Origin: Snodgrassella sp. CFCC 13594
Lineage (GTDB): Bacteria > Pseudomonadota > Gammaproteobacteria > Burkholderiales > Neisseriaceae
Length of the DNA stretch: 64,000 nt
Direction of reading: 5' to 3'
Assembly: GCF_001590725.1 (NCBI RefSeq)
Contig: NZ_LQXR01000002.1
Coordinates: 124,001 to 188,000 of the forward strand
Positions 1-9,369 of the stretch are shown piece after piece. The position numbers were made by a program, and so were the translations under genes. Within the stretch, counting starts at the first letter, position 1, and every line of letters starts with the position of its first letter. A model generated the notes under the pieces. That model worked only from the letters and a program-made list of their open reading frames with translations, did no database searches and had not been told where the DNA came from.

Positions 1-764
1 GGAGCCAAGTGATCACCACCAACAGCTATGCTTTGGTTCCTTTTCACTTGGGAGCGCCAGCGTTTTATGCGCACGGACAACAATGGGCTGATTTGGCAGG
101 GCGGCTGGCTCGCCAAGCGGTGCAGGAATCTAGGCGAAATGTGCGCGTGGCGGCCTCATTACCGCCTTTGTTTGGCTCTTATCAGCCAGCACTTTTTGAC
201 GTGGTGCGCGCCCCCGAGATTGCCCAACGCTTAATTGCTGGTTTGGCGCCTTATGCTGATATATGGCTCGCTGAAACCTTATCATCCATTCAGGAAGCAG
301 AATTTATTCAATCAATGTTGCCTGAAAGTAGCCAACCTTTTTGGGTGTCGTTTACTTTGGCTGATGAGGCGGGGGGGACTAGGCCAATCTTGCGTTCGGG
401 GGAGCCGGTTGCTGAAGCCACTCAAGCCATGTTGTCTCTGGGCGTTGATGCTTTGTTGTTTAACTGCAGTGCACCAGAGACTATGTTGGCCGCCATTCAG
501 ACAGCTCAACAGGTCATGGCGAGTTCTGGTCAGTTTTGCCCCATTGGGGTCTACGCCAATGCCTTTTGTTCGCATGACGCCGAAGCGGAAACAGCCGCCA
601 ATGAATACTTGGATGACATGCGCCCTGATCTAACCATTCGAGCCTATGCGGCGTTAGCCGAACAATGGCTGGCAGCAGGCGCCACATTGATTGGCGGGTG
701 CTGCGGTATTGGGCCCGAGTACATTCGGGCTTTGGCTGATCTTCAATGCCGAGGTGGTGGCTAA
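1..764 (+). CDS. mmuM: Homocysteine S-methyltransferase, 5'-truncated by window edge
   Basis: The protein transfers a methyl group from S-methylmethionine (or S-adenosylmethionine) to homocysteine, giving methionine in the cytoplasm. The reading frame is already open at base 3. The first residues, SQVITTNSYALVPFHLG, are an internal motif of this family, so the true start lies upstream of the window and the GTG at position 9 is probably not the start codon. The zinc-binding cysteines of the family are visible: one in FNCSAP and a pair in GGCCG near the C-terminus. About 60 N-terminal residues are missing compared with the E. coli protein. The assignment to the family is firm; the exact methyl donor is inferred. 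Confidence 0.85.
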   Translation, partial: SQVITTNSYALVPFHLGAPAFYAHGQQWADLAGRLARQAVQESRRNVRVAASLPPLFGSYQPALFDVVRAPEIAQRLIAGLAPYADIWLAETLSSIQEAEFIQSMLPESSQPFWVSFTLADEAGGTRPILRSGEPVAEATQAMLSLGVDALLFNCSAPETMLAAIQTAQQVMASSGQFCPIGVYANAFCSHDAEAETAANEYLDDMRPDLTIRAYAALAEQWLAAGATLIGGCCGIGPEYIRALADLQCRGGG

Positions 765-797
765 TTTCTATTGCGCACAGAGCGTGTGCATGGGCTG

Positions 798-1136
798 CTA
801 TTGGCCGCCACGCACCGCTTGCCATGCACTGTCCAAACGGGCTCCGGCGGCATTCAGCAAGGCGTCATTTTGCTGCCGTGCTGCATCAGCTTGGTTCAGC
901 GCACCTTGCAATTGGGTGACGTCGGCCTGAGCTCGGTTCAATCGCGCTTGTGCGGATTCCAGCTGCGCTTGTAAATCCAGTGTTTTGGTTTGGGTTGTGC
1001 GTTGTGCCGATAAGGCCGATTGATAGGCTGTTTGCGCGCTCAATAAATCGGCTTCTGCCTGCGTTTGCGCCCATAATGGCGCAGCCAAAACGGATACCAG
1101 CCCGGCACTGATCCAGATGGATAGATGCTGTTTCAT
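798..1136 (-). CDS. Small periplasmic coiled-coil protein, function unknown
   Basis: This is a 112-residue protein. The ATG at 1136 was chosen because AGGAGAG lies just upstream and because it begins a signal peptide (MKQHLSIWISAGLVSVLAAPLWAQ region) that would be cleaved after AxA. The rest is rich in Ala, Gln, Leu, Asp and Arg with heptad-like spacing, as in a single long alpha-helical coiled coil, and has no cysteines. No enzyme motif is visible. It follows the lipoprotein gene at 1178-1621 on the same strand after 41 bases, so the two may be co-transcribed. The function is unknown. Confidence 0.65.
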   Translation of the reverse strand: MKQHLSIWISAGLVSVLAAPLWAQTQAEADLLSAQTAYQSALSAQRTTQTKTLDLQAQLESAQARLNRAQADVTQLQGALNQADAARQQNDALLNAAGARLDSAWQAVRGGQ

Positions 1137-1177
1137 CTTGGGTACTCTCCTGAAATGGTGGGGTTGCCTGAAGTACA

Positions 1178-1621
1178 TCACAATGACTTGCCACAAACTC
1201 GTTTGTATTGTTGCTCTGAGGCAGAGCCGCGGATGACTGTCATCGGCCGCATTTGGCTGGCATTGTATTGCTCTTGTCGAACTGTACTGCCCCGTTCATC
1301 TAATAGTTGCAATGCGCTCAGACGAAACGTTTTTCGAGTGCAATCCATTTCCCAAGTGCCAATGGCTACTTTGTATGCGGGCGTATTGTTGAAGCGCTCT
1401 TGCTTGGTGTCGATGATGGTTTTTTTGTCGCGGAATGTGGCCAAGCCACCTTGATGGCGAATGCTGGATGTATCCAACGCGTGGCGTATATTGCCGCTGC
1501 CATCTTCACCCAGAGGCTGCCAATTACCGCTCACACTGGGGCCGCTACTGGTGGCGCAAGCGGCCACTAAACAGGCTGTGGTCAATGCCAAACCAAAGGG
1601 CTTAAAAATATGTTGATTCAT
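1178..1621 (-). CDS. Lipoprotein resembling the surface-adhesin E family
   Basis: This is a 147-residue protein that starts at the ATG preceded by GAGGAC. A signal peptide ends in the lipobox LVAAC, so it should be a lipidated envelope protein. The mature part has the pattern of the adhesin-E-like family: a W-x-x-L strand, a DTSSI segment, a GTWEMDC segment and a second C-terminal cysteine that could pair with it. Proteins of this family are often annotated as adhesins, but many have no proven role. It is probably the first gene of a pair with the coiled-coil protein at 798-1136. The family assignment comes from recalled pattern only. Confidence 0.65.
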   Translation of the reverse strand: MNQHIFKPFGLALTTACLVAACATSSGPSVSGNWQPLGEDGSGNIRHALDTSSIRHQGGLATFRDKKTIIDTKQERFNNTPAYKVAIGTWEMDCTRKTFRLSALQLLDERGSTVRQEQYNASQMRPMTVIRGSASEQQYKRVCGKSL

Positions 1622-1722
1622 GATGTTGTCCTCAATTAACCCACCTTTTTGCCGTGCAATCGCCATGAAGTTAAGCAGTCAATGCAGTACAATAGCGCCA
1701 CTTGGCTAGGTGAAGGTGTGTT

Positions 1723-3515
1723 GTGGTTGGTTCAGAGCAAATTCTACACGATGTTTTCGGTTATCCCGAATTTCGCGGCCAACAGGCTGATATCATCAAT
1801 ACTTTGGTGGCGGGCGACTCGGCTTTGGTGCTGATGCCCACGGGCGCCGGTAAATCTTTGTGTTATCAAATTCCAGCGCTGATGAGAGAAGGCGTGGCCA
1901 TTGTGGTGTCGCCGTTAATTGCCTTGATGCAGGATCAGGTGGCGGCGTTAACTGCTGCTGGGGTTCAGGCAGCCTGTGTGCACAGTGCACTGCCTTTGAT
2001 GATATTAGGGCCATTAGCGATGCCATTGCGGGAGGCACCATAAAATTGTTGTATGTGGCTCCAGAGCGGTTGGTGTCGCCAAAATTTCTGCAATTTTTGC
2101 ACCACACGCCGATTAGCTTGTTTGCCATTGACGAAGCCCATTGCGTGAGTCAATGGGGCCATGATTTCCGCCCTGAATATCAACAGCTGGGGTTGCTGGT
2201 CGATCAATTCCCAGACGTGCCGCGTATTGCGCTTACCGCGACAGCGGATGCAGCGACCCGCGCCGATATCCAATATTATTTGGGCTTAACCGACGCGCGG
2301 GTATTTGTTGCCAGTTTTGATCGGCCCAATATTGATTATCAAGTTATTGAAAAAAACAGTGGCAAAAAGCAGCTGTTGCAATTTATCCAAAAACAAATGT
2401 CTGGGCAAAACGGCATCGTGTATTGTCTCTCGCGCAAGCGGGTGGAGGACATTGCAGCTTTTTTACGTGAGCAGGGCTTGGATGCCATTCCTTACCATGC
2501 TGGATTAAGCTGGGCCGAACGCAGCGCCAATCAACGCCGGTTTACGCAAGACGATGGCGTTATTGTGGTGGCTACGGTGGCTTTTGGCATGGGCATAGAT
2601 AAGCCGGATGTACGTTTTGTTGCGCACCTCGATATGCCGGCGAGCATTGAGCATTTTTACCAAGAATCTGGGCGTGCGGGGCGTGATGGTTTGCCTGCCG
2701 TGAGCTGGCTTTGCTATGGGTTGAATGACTGGGTGCTGTTGCGTGACCGCATCATGGCCAGTGAAAAAGATGAGGCGCAGAAGCACATTGATTTGCAAAA
2801 GCTTGATGCCATGCTTGCTTTTTGTGAAACCACTTCGTGTCGGCGCAGCATGCTGTTGCACTATTTCGGCGAAAATAGCGGTGTTTGTGGGCATTGTGAT
2901 AATTGTGTGTCGCCGCCGGATCGCTTCGATGGCACGGTGCTGGTGCAAAAATTACTTTCTTGCGTGTATCGCGTGGGTCAGCGTTTTGGTATTGCATATG
3001 TGATTGATGTGTTGCGTGGGCGTGACTCTGATTGGGTAAAGCGGTTTGGGCACGAGCAGTTGTCGACATTCGGGGTGGGTGCCAGTGTGTCTGCCAAAGA
3101 TTGGCGCACGGTCGTACGCCAGAGTGTGGTGGCCGGTTATCTTACTATTGAACCCGCCAGCCAAACGTTGCGTTTGGCGCCAGCAGCGAGGGCGGTATTG
3201 AAAGGTGAAACGCAGGTATGGTTGCGACCATTCCGCCGTTCATCCGGTGTTTTAGCTGGGAAAATGCAAGCTGCGTGGCTACGCACTGAGCGGGAAGAGC
3301 GTTTGTGGCAGGCATTGCGACAATGGCGTAAACAGCGCGCCAGTGACACCAATGTGCCCGCCTACACTATTTTTGCTGATCGAACCTTGCAAGATTTAGT
3401 ACAGAATCCCCCACACAATGCTGCTGATTTGAGTAGCATCTATGGTTTAGGGGAAAGCAAAATTCGCCATTTTGGTCATGATATTCTCACCATTTGCCAA
3501 GAATGGGCTGCCTGA
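1723..3515 (+). pseudogene. recQ: ATP-dependent DNA helicase RecQ, single frameshift
   Basis: RecQ unwinds DNA 3'-5' in the RecF repair pathway. The first frame, starting at GTG 1723, carries the Walker A motif PTGAGKS. The second frame carries the DEAH box ([12 protein letters not shown]), helicase motifs IV-VI, the zinc-binding cysteine cluster (CRRSM..., CGHCDNC) and one C-terminal HRDC domain. The two frames join around 1995-1997. Adding one T to the TTT run there restores [14 protein letters not shown] and one continuous protein of about 597 residues, which is normal for RecQ with one HRDC domain. The stop codon lies inside a DUS. The break is either a sequencing error or a real loss; all other motifs are intact. 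Confidence 0.9.
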
Positions 3516-3543
3516 AAAAACCACCGGCTGTTTTCAGGCAGCC
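3506..3543. terminator. Inverted DUS pair, terminator-like hairpin after recQ
   Basis: GGCTGCCTGAAAA (3506-3518) and TTTTCAGGCAGCC (3531-3543) form a 13-bp stem with a 12-base loop. It overlaps the recQ stop codon and lies before the convergent aroG end. The A and T runs inside the arms allow it to act in both directions. Inverted uptake sequences commonly serve as terminators in Neisseriaceae. Confidence 0.75.
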
Positions 3544-3580
3544 GGTAGGGTAGGAATACACTTATTGAAATGCAGATGGT

Positions 3581-4639
3581 TTATGGATTTTGCTGACGAA
3601 CCTTAATGGCATCGGCCAATTGGGCCAATAATATTTCTGTATCTGACCAGCCGATACAGGCATCGGTAATGCTTTTGCCATAAATTTCAGGCTTATCCTG
3701 GCGGCCTTCCTCTATATTGCTCTCTACCATCACACCCATGATGTGCTTGTCGCCTGCTTTGATTTGATTGGCCACATCTTCAGCCACTTCCATTTGTCGC
3801 CTATAGTCTTTGCGACTGTTGGCATGGCTGAAGTCCACCATCAATTGCGTAGTAGTGCCGGCTTTTTGTAATTGCGCTACTGCTGCCACAACGTGCTCAT
3901 GGCTGTAATTGGGTTCTTTCCCGCCCCGTAAAATCACATGACAATCGGGGTTGCCGCTAGTGCGAACAATGGCAGAGTGACCAGCTTTGGTGACCGATAA
4001 AAAATGATGCGGATGGCTAGCCGCACCAATGGCATCAATGGCAATTTTTAAATTGCCGTCGGTGCCATTTTTAAAGCCCACAGGGCAAGATAAACCGGAT
4101 GCCAGTTCCCGATGCACTTGGCTTTCGGTGGTACGCGCCCCAATGGCACCCCAAGCAATCAAATCTGCAAAATACTGCGGGGTAATCATATCTAAAAATT
4201 CAGTGGCGGCGGGAATGCCCATGTTATTGAGTTTCAGTAACAAATCTCGAGCTTGGCGCAAGCCAAAATTGATGTCGTAAGTGCCATCCAAGTGTGGGTC
4301 ATTGATTAAGCCTTTCCAGCCCACGGTGGTGCGCGGCTTTTCAAAATAGACGCGCATCACAATCAATAATTCGTTGCTGTATTTTTCACGCAAAGGCAGC
4401 AATCGCTGAGCATAATCCAAGGCTGCTTTGGGATCATGAATAGAGCAAGGGCCGATGATGACCAGCAAGCGAGAATCTCGACCATGAACCAAGTCGGCGA
4501 TGCCGTGGCGGGTATCATGCACCAATTCAGCAGCTTCTTCGGTAATGGGTAATTCATATAAGTGCGCAATAGGTGGTAGTAATTCTTTAATTTCTTTTAT
4601 TTTTACGTCATCGGTTTGGCGCGGTAATGCGGGGCTCAT
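3581..4639 (-). CDS. aroG: 3-deoxy-7-phosphoheptulonate synthase (class I DAHP synthase)
   Basis: This enzyme condenses phosphoenolpyruvate with erythrose 4-phosphate, the first step of the shikimate pathway. The 352-residue length and the motifs IGPCSIHD, MRVYFEKPRTT, IGARTTESQVHRELASG, VGFKNGTDG and DFSHANSRKD are those of the E. coli AroG/AroF/AroH group, covering the PEP and metal-binding sites. Which aromatic amino acid inhibits it cannot be read with confidence. The ATG at 4639 has TAGGA upstream. The gene is divergent from queF, with an AT-rich 291-base gap that must hold both promoters. Confidence 0.95.
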   Translation of the reverse strand: MSPALPRQTDDVKIKEIKELLPPIAHLYELPITEEAAELVHDTRHGIADLVHGRDSRLLVIIGPCSIHDPKAALDYAQRLLPLREKYSNELLIVMRVYFEKPRTTVGWKGLINDPHLDGTYDINFGLRQARDLLLKLNNMGIPAATEFLDMITPQYFADLIAWGAIGARTTESQVHRELASGLSCPVGFKNGTDGNLKIAIDAIGAASHPHHFLSVTKAGHSAIVRTSGNPDCHVILRGGKEPNYSHEHVVAAVAQLQKAGTTTQLMVDFSHANSRKDYRRQMEVAEDVANQIKAGDKHIMGVMVESNIEEGRQDKPEIYGKSITDACIGWSDTEILLAQLADAIKVRQQNP

Positions 4640-4930
4640 GGTGGTTCCTATAACACATCGTCTTTTTGAATGTATTGGTCAGCGTATCGGGTTTGTTGGG
4701 AAAAAGCAAGTCATAATGCTTGATATTGAAATTAAATTGCCACCATATCAATTTTTTTGCCTAAAATTTTTAAAATAATTTATTTAATTGTATTTTATTA
4801 AAATAAACTGCCAAAAATAGTGATTTTATTGTGCAGGCATGGCAATGAGCTAGGCGCGATGTGGCTCTGCCGTACAATAGCGCCCCTGTGGTTCGAAAAC
4901 CTCCCACAATAAAAAACTAAGGAAATCATT
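4640..4930. promoter_or_regulatory. AT-rich divergent promoter region between aroG and queF
   Basis: This 291-base gap holds no convincing ORF. Its middle part (about 4730-4830) is strongly AT-rich with several TAATTTATT-like segments, as expected for back-to-back promoters. A clear pair of -35 and -10 boxes could not be chosen by eye. The queF ribosome binding site AAGGAA lies at its right end. Confidence 0.4.
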
Positions 4931-5401
4931 ATGCGTTCTGACGACTCCATGCGGAGTGTGCATCTATTGGGCAGTGGTCATACCGATTATGCGTTTGATT
5001 ATGCCCCTCATGTGCTGGAAACCTTCGATAATCAGCATCTCGATCATGACTATGCCGTTAAATTCATTTGTCCCGAATTTACGAGCGTGTGCCCTAAAAC
5101 TGGTCAGCCTGATTTTGCCACCTTATATATCAATTATTGGCCCCATCTCAAAATGGTGGAAAGCAAATCATTGAAACTTTATTTGTTTAGCTTTCGTAAT
5201 CATGGCGACTTTCATGAAGATTGCGTCAACATCATTCGCCGCGATTTGGTGGCGTTGATGCAGCCGAAATACCTCGAAGTATTGGGCGAATTCACGCCTC
5301 GCGGCGGCATCGCTATTCATCCTTATGCCAATTACGGCGAGCCGAATACTGAGTATGCCAATTTGGCGGCAGCGCGGCTGCGTGGGCTGGCGTTTAAATA
5401 A
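4931..5401 (+). CDS. queF: NADPH-dependent 7-cyano-7-deazaguanine (preQ0) reductase
   Basis: QueF reduces preQ0 to preQ1 in the synthesis of the tRNA base queuosine. At 156 residues this is the short, unimodular type. It carries the QueF signature E-S-K-S-L-K, the catalytic cysteine in [12 protein letters not shown] and the aspartate that follows. AAGGA lies seven bases before the ATG. A queuosine-precursor transporter gene lies 75 bases downstream on the same strand, so the two probably cooperate in queuosine supply. Confidence 0.95.
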   Translation: MRSDDSMRSVHLLGSGHTDYAFDYAPHVLETFDNQHLDHDYAVKFICPEFTSVCPKTGQPDFATLYINYWPHLKMVESKSLKLYLFSFRNHGDFHEDCVNIIRRDLVALMQPKYLEVLGEFTPRGGIAIHPYANYGEPNTEYANLAAARLRGLAFK

Positions 5402-5439
5402 TTGATTGAATTTATAGATAAATAGCATAGTCGGCGCCT

Positions 5440-5451
5440 TTCAGGCAGCCT
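5440..5451 (-). repeat. DNA uptake sequence (AGGCTGCCTGAA type)
   Basis: TTCAGGCAGCCT is a full 12/12 match, in reverse orientation, to the Simonsiella-type DUS. It is single here, between queF and the transporter, so it cannot form a hairpin by itself. Confidence 0.8.
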
Positions 5452-5476
5452 GGCTATGCTCACTCAGAATGGATGG

Positions 5477-6156
5477 ATGATGTACGAATTTAGCTCAGCA
5501 CAGCAGTGGAAAGCATTGAAATGGTTGTCGTTTTGGCACATTGTCGTGATTGCCACCAGTAATTATTTGGTGCAATTCCCTTTTGAATTAATGGGGTTGC
5601 ACAATACTTGGGGTGCATTTACATTCCCTTTTATTTTTCTCACCACCGATTTGACGGTGCGTATTTTTGGCGCTCGTTTGGCCCGGCGCATTATTTTTTG
5701 GGTGATGTGGCCCGCTTTGATATTGTCGTATGTGGTGTCTGTGTTGTTTCAGCAAGGCGCTTGGACCGGCTGGGTAGCCTTGGGCCAATTTGATGTATTT
5801 GTGGGGCGCATTGCTTTGGCGAGCTTTACTGCCTATGTGGTTGGCCAGCTGATGGATATTGTAGTGTTTAACCGCTTAAGGCAACGGCGGATTTGGTGGC
5901 TGGCACCCAGCGCTTCAACTGTATTTGGTAGCGCCATGGATACCTTGGTCTTTTTCTCGGTGGCCTTCTACATGAGCCCGATGCATTTATGGCAGCCCAT
6001 TGGCCGCAAATTGCGTTGATGGATTATGCCTTTAAAATTACCATTTCGGCGTTATTTTTCTTACCAATTTATGGCGTTTTACTGAGCTACCTCAGCCGTA
6101 AGTTGACCACATTGCATCAGTTAAATACAAAACCTGTGGTGTCCGAAACGCATTAA
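5477..6156 (+). pseudogene. yhhQ: Queuosine precursor transporter (YhhQ family), single frameshift
   Basis: This is an inner-membrane protein that imports queuosine precursors. The N-terminal part, with motifs SNYLVQFPFE, WGAFTFPFIFLTTDLTVRIFG and the C-terminal half AMDTLVFFSVAF, closely follows E. coli YhhQ. The frame ends early at 6019. From about 5980 the neighbouring frame continues the family sequence (DAFMAAHWPQIALMDYAFK, then FFLPIYGVLLS) to a TAA at 6154-6156. One missing base near 5979-5980 (AGCCC-GATG; one more G restores the frame) explains the break. The repaired length of about 226 residues and six membrane segments fit the family. The start is ATG 5477 or 5480, directly after GGATGG. 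Confidence 0.85.
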
Positions 6157-6179
6157 ACCATCGCATTAATGAGTCTCAC

Positions 6180-6215
6180 AGCCCTTGTTTAGGCGTCTAA
6201 ACAAGGGCTTTTATT
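6180..6215 (+). terminator. Rho-independent terminator after the queuosine transporter
   Basis: AGCCCTTGTTTAG (6180-6192) pairs with CTAAACAAGGGCT (6197-6209) around a GCGT loop, a 13-bp perfect stem followed by TTTATTT. It ends the queF-transporter unit. Confidence 0.9.
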
Positions 6216-6426
6216 TGGCTTGTTTGTCTTGGGCAATGGTTTTGATGATGATCAATTTTTGACCGCTAATTGACTGGGGTTTGATTTAATCTCATGAACT
6301 TGTGTTTATTTAAGGTATTATTAACAAGCTAAATAGTGCAAAGATTAGGCCAAGGATGGCATTGTTATTCTTTATTAATAAGCTTTCCTTGGCTTCTTTG
6401 TTTTGATGATTTTGTCGGATATTAAT

Positions 6427-7761
6427 ATGTTTTTATTAACAAAAATAAAATCGAACATCGCTTATCAAATTTTGCTGGCCTTGATTTTGGGTGTTTTGTT
6501 TGGACTCTATTTGCATCACGTGAACGCCACTCCCACTCATTGGCTGCATGATTCTTACAAAGGCCTCATCGTCAATATTTTGAAACCTATGGGCGATATT
6601 TTCATCAAGCTGATTAAGATGATTGTGATTCCCATCGTGCTCTCCACCCTGATTGTGGGCATTGCCAATATGGAAAGCGCCAAAAAATTAGGCACTCTAG
6701 GTGGGAAAACCATTTTGTATTTTGAAGTGGTGACCACCTTGGCCATCGTTATCGGCATTGTGATGGCCAATGTGTTCCAACCTGGGACCGGTATTGACAC
6801 GTCAACCCTACACATGAGTGATACCAAAGCCTTAACCTCATTTCAAGCCACGTCTTCGGAGCTAGCGGATAAGCCCCACGGTCTGGTCGTGATGATATTG
6901 GATATGATTCCTTCCAATATCGTGGCGTCCATGGCGCAAGCAGAGATGCTGCCCGTGATTTTCTTTTCGGTTTTGTTTGGCGTCTCTTTGCTGCATTTGC
7001 CGAAAGAAACCAAAGAACCGTTACTCAATGTGTTTAAGGGTATTTCGGATACCATGTTTCGCCTAACCAGTACCATTATGCACTATGCCCCCATCGGCGT
7101 TTTTGGGTTAATTTCAGTCACCATTGCCCAATTTGGCTTTGCCGCCTTATTGCCGTTGGCGAAATTGGTGATTATTGTGTATGCAGCCATGGCGTTGTTT
7201 ATTTTGGTGGTGCTTGGGCTGATTGCACGTCTCTCGGGGCTCAGCCTATTTAAACTTTTGTACATCATCAAGGATGAATTGTTGCTGGCATTCTCTACGG
7301 CCAGTTCAGAAGCGGTACTGCCCAAAATCATGCAAAAAATGGAAGCATATGGTGTGCCCAAATCAATTACGGGCTTTGTGATTCCCACTGGCTATTCGTT
7401 TAATTTAGATGGCTCAACGCTATACCAAAGTATTGCGGTGATTTTCATTGCGCAGCTCAATGGTATTGATTTGTCGCTGATTGAAGAAATTTCCATGGTA
7501 ATCACGTTGATGCTGGCATCCAAGGGGATTGCAGGCGTGCCTGGGGTGTCTTTTGTGGTGCTGACCACAGTATTAACGGCAATGGGCCTGCCCGTTGAAT
7601 CTTTGGCCTTTATTTTGGGCGTGGATCGTATATTGGATATGGGCCGTACAGTGGTGAATGTGGTGGGCAATTCTCTGGCAAGTTTAATTATTGCCAAATG
7701 GGAAAACAAATACGATGAAAAGAAAGCCGATTTGTACTATGCCGAAGTGAAAAACAGCTGA
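6427..7761 (+). CDS. gltP: Dicarboxylate/amino acid:cation symporter (GltT/GltP-like)
   Basis: This inner-membrane secondary transporter of the DAACS (glutamate transporter) family probably takes up glutamate or aspartate with protons or sodium. The family core is complete: a serine-rich STASSEAVLPK hairpin, the VIPTGYSFNLDGST motif, the SKGIAGVPGVSFV hairpin and the DRILDMGRTVVNVVGN substrate segment. These match Bacillus GltT more closely than DctA. ATG 6427 begins MFLLTKIKSN and gives about 444 residues; ATG 6406 is an alternative. Neither has a strong ribosome binding site. The 246-base gap upstream holds the preceding terminator and an AT-rich promoter region. Confidence 0.88.
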   Translation: MFLLTKIKSNIAYQILLALILGVLFGLYLHHVNATPTHWLHDSYKGLIVNILKPMGDIFIKLIKMIVIPIVLSTLIVGIANMESAKKLGTLGGKTILYFEVVTTLAIVIGIVMANVFQPGTGIDTSTLHMSDTKALTSFQATSSELADKPHGLVVMILDMIPSNIVASMAQAEMLPVIFFSVLFGVSLLHLPKETKEPLLNVFKGISDTMFRLTSTIMHYAPIGVFGLISVTIAQFGFAALLPLAKLVIIVYAAMALFILVVLGLIARLSGLSLFKLLYIIKDELLLAFSTASSEAVLPKIMQKMEAYGVPKSITGFVIPTGYSFNLDGSTLYQSIAVIFIAQLNGIDLSLIEEISMVITLMLASKGIAGVPGVSFVVLTTVLTAMGLPVESLAFILGVDRILDMGRTVVNVVGNSLASLIIAKWENKYDEKKADLYYAEVKNS

Positions 7762-7780
7762 TTTCGGATGATGTTTCTTC

Positions 7781-7816
7781 TGCCGCCTTGATTCAATCAG
7801 GCGGCATTTTTCTTTT
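7781..7816 (+). terminator. Rho-independent terminator after the symporter
   Basis: TGCCGCC (7781-7787) pairs with GGCGGCA (7800-7806), partly extended by TTGATT/AATCA, followed by TTTTTCTTTT. Confidence 0.85.
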
Positions 7817-8043
7817 ACGGTAGCCTAGATTGCTCATCTCGATAGCAGTTGTATAGGTGAGCGTGATGAAGTGCCTTACTGTGTGGCGTAAGAGCGTCAA
7901 TATGGCTTACTCGGCGATAAGCAATCACTGCAATCGTTTTGCGCTGATCGGTGTAGGCTTGATACAAGCCATGGGGTCCGGTTACCCACCGGCTGTTGTT
8001 AAAATAATAGCGCGTGTTTGCCGCCTGCACCCTTACGTAAAAA
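7817..8043. other. Gene-poor gap with no supported gene
   Basis: This stretch between the symporter terminator and a DUS hairpin has open frames of 65-71 codons on both strands. The minus-strand one starts at a GTG without a ribosome binding site. Its first 40 codons (motif RYYFNNSRWVTGPHG) look somewhat protein-like and could be the remnant of a lost gene, but no family was recognised. Confidence 0.3.
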
Positions 8044-8072
8044 AGGCTGCCTGAATGTTTTCAGGCAGCCTT
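8043..8072. terminator. Inverted DUS pair, terminator-like hairpin after fadA
   Basis: AGGCTGCCTGAA (8044-8055) and TTCAGGCAGCCT (8060-8071) are two perfect DUS in opposite orientation separated by TGTT. The stem of at least 12 bp sits 19 bases beyond the fadA stop codon. Confidence 0.8.
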
Positions 8073-8090
8073 GATCAAGTGAAGATACGC

Positions 8091-9289
8091 TTACAGGACT
8101 TCAATCAAACCAGCGGCACCCATGCCAGTTCCGATACACATGGTGACCATGGCATAGCCAGTTTTGCCTTGGTTGCGTAGGCCATGGATGGCCGTAGCGG
8201 CGCGGATGGCACCTGTGGCACCCAGCGGATGGCCCAAAGCAATCGCGCCGCCATTGGGGTTCACGATGCTGGTGTCTAAATCCAAATCGCGGATGACAGC
8301 CAAAGCCTGTGCGGCAAATGCCTCATTGAGCTCAATCCATTGTACATCGGCCAAAGTTTTACCACTGGATTTGAGTACAGCCGGAATCGCTTCTTTCGGA
8401 CCTATGCCCATGATTTCTGGCGGCACGCCGCGTACGGCAAAACCATCATAGCGCGCAATTGGCGTCATGTTGTAGCGCTTGAGGACCGCTTCACTCACCA
8501 CCAACAATGCACCGGCGCCATCCGACATTTGTGAGCTATTGCCAGCCGTCACGCTGCCTTTGGCGGCAAAAACCGTACGCAGTTTGGCCAATCCTGCCAA
8601 TGATGTATCGGCGCGGGGGCCTTCATCGGTATCGCACAATTTGCGTATCACGCTCAGCTCGCGGCTGGCTAAATCGGCACTGCGGTACACTGCCTCAATG
8701 GGGCTGATTTCGGCCTTAAATCTGCCTTTCGCAATCGCATCCAAGGCGCGACGGTGGCTTTCTAGCGCGAAAATATCTTGGTCTTCGCGGCTCACACCCC
8801 ATTGTTCGGCTACTTTTTCTGCGGTCAGACCCATGCCGTAGGCAATAGCGTAGTTTTCATCTTTCTCAAAAATGCTGGGGTTGAGGGAAACTTTATTCCC
8901 CATCATGGGCACCATGGACATGGATTCGCTGCCTGCCGCAATGGTGATTTCTGCTTCACCGGTGCGCACGCGATCGGCGGCAATTTGCAAGGCGTTGATG
9001 CCAGAAGAACAATAGCGGTTGATGGTGATGCCAGCCACGGTATTGGGTAAGCCAGCGAGCAATACGCCGATGCGGGCCATGTTCAGACCTTGTTCCGCTT
9101 CGGGGAAGGCGCAGCCCACCACGACATCGTTGATTTCGTGTAAATCGAATTCCGGCACTTGGGCAATGACACTTTTGATCACATGTGCCAGCAAATCATC
9201 AGGCGGGTGGTGCGCAACATGCCGCGCGGGGCTTTGCCAACCGGTGTGCGGGTAGCAGCTACAATATAAGCATCTCGAAATTGCGTCAT
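8091..9289 (-). pseudogene. fadA: Acetyl-CoA C-acyltransferase (3-ketothiolase) FadA, single frameshift
   Basis: FadA cleaves 3-ketoacyl-CoA to acetyl-CoA and a shortened acyl-CoA, the last step of beta-oxidation. The main frame has the nucleophilic cysteine in NRYCSSGINAL, the GHPLGATGA histidine motif and the C-terminal CIGTGMGAAG cysteine. The true N-terminus (MTQFRDAYIVAATRTPVGK) is read in another frame from ATG 9289. The frames join near 9201-9207, where one missing C (CGC-CTGATGAT) would restore TRPDDLLAHV. The repaired protein is about 399 residues, normal for the family. It is the last gene of the minus-strand fadL-fadN-fadA series. Confidence 0.9.
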
Positions 9290-9311
9290 TTTCTTCTCCA
9301 TTGATTCTGGT

Positions 9312-9354
9312 GTGGCTGCCTGAAAACGGGGGATTAAAAGGTTTCAGGCAGCCT
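9312..9354. terminator. Inverted DUS pair between fadN and fadA
   Basis: GGCTGCCTGAAA and TTTCAGGCAGCC (full DUS at 9343-9354) face each other across a 16-base loop in the 80-base gap between fadN and fadA. It could partly terminate transcription before fadA or protect the upstream message. Confidence 0.6.
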
Positions 9355-9369
9355 AATTGGGTGATTGGG

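Noticed and set aside
7815-8030. Minus-strand ORF of 71 codons
   Set aside because: GTG start without a ribosome binding site and no family. It was kept only as a possible remnant in the gap entry.
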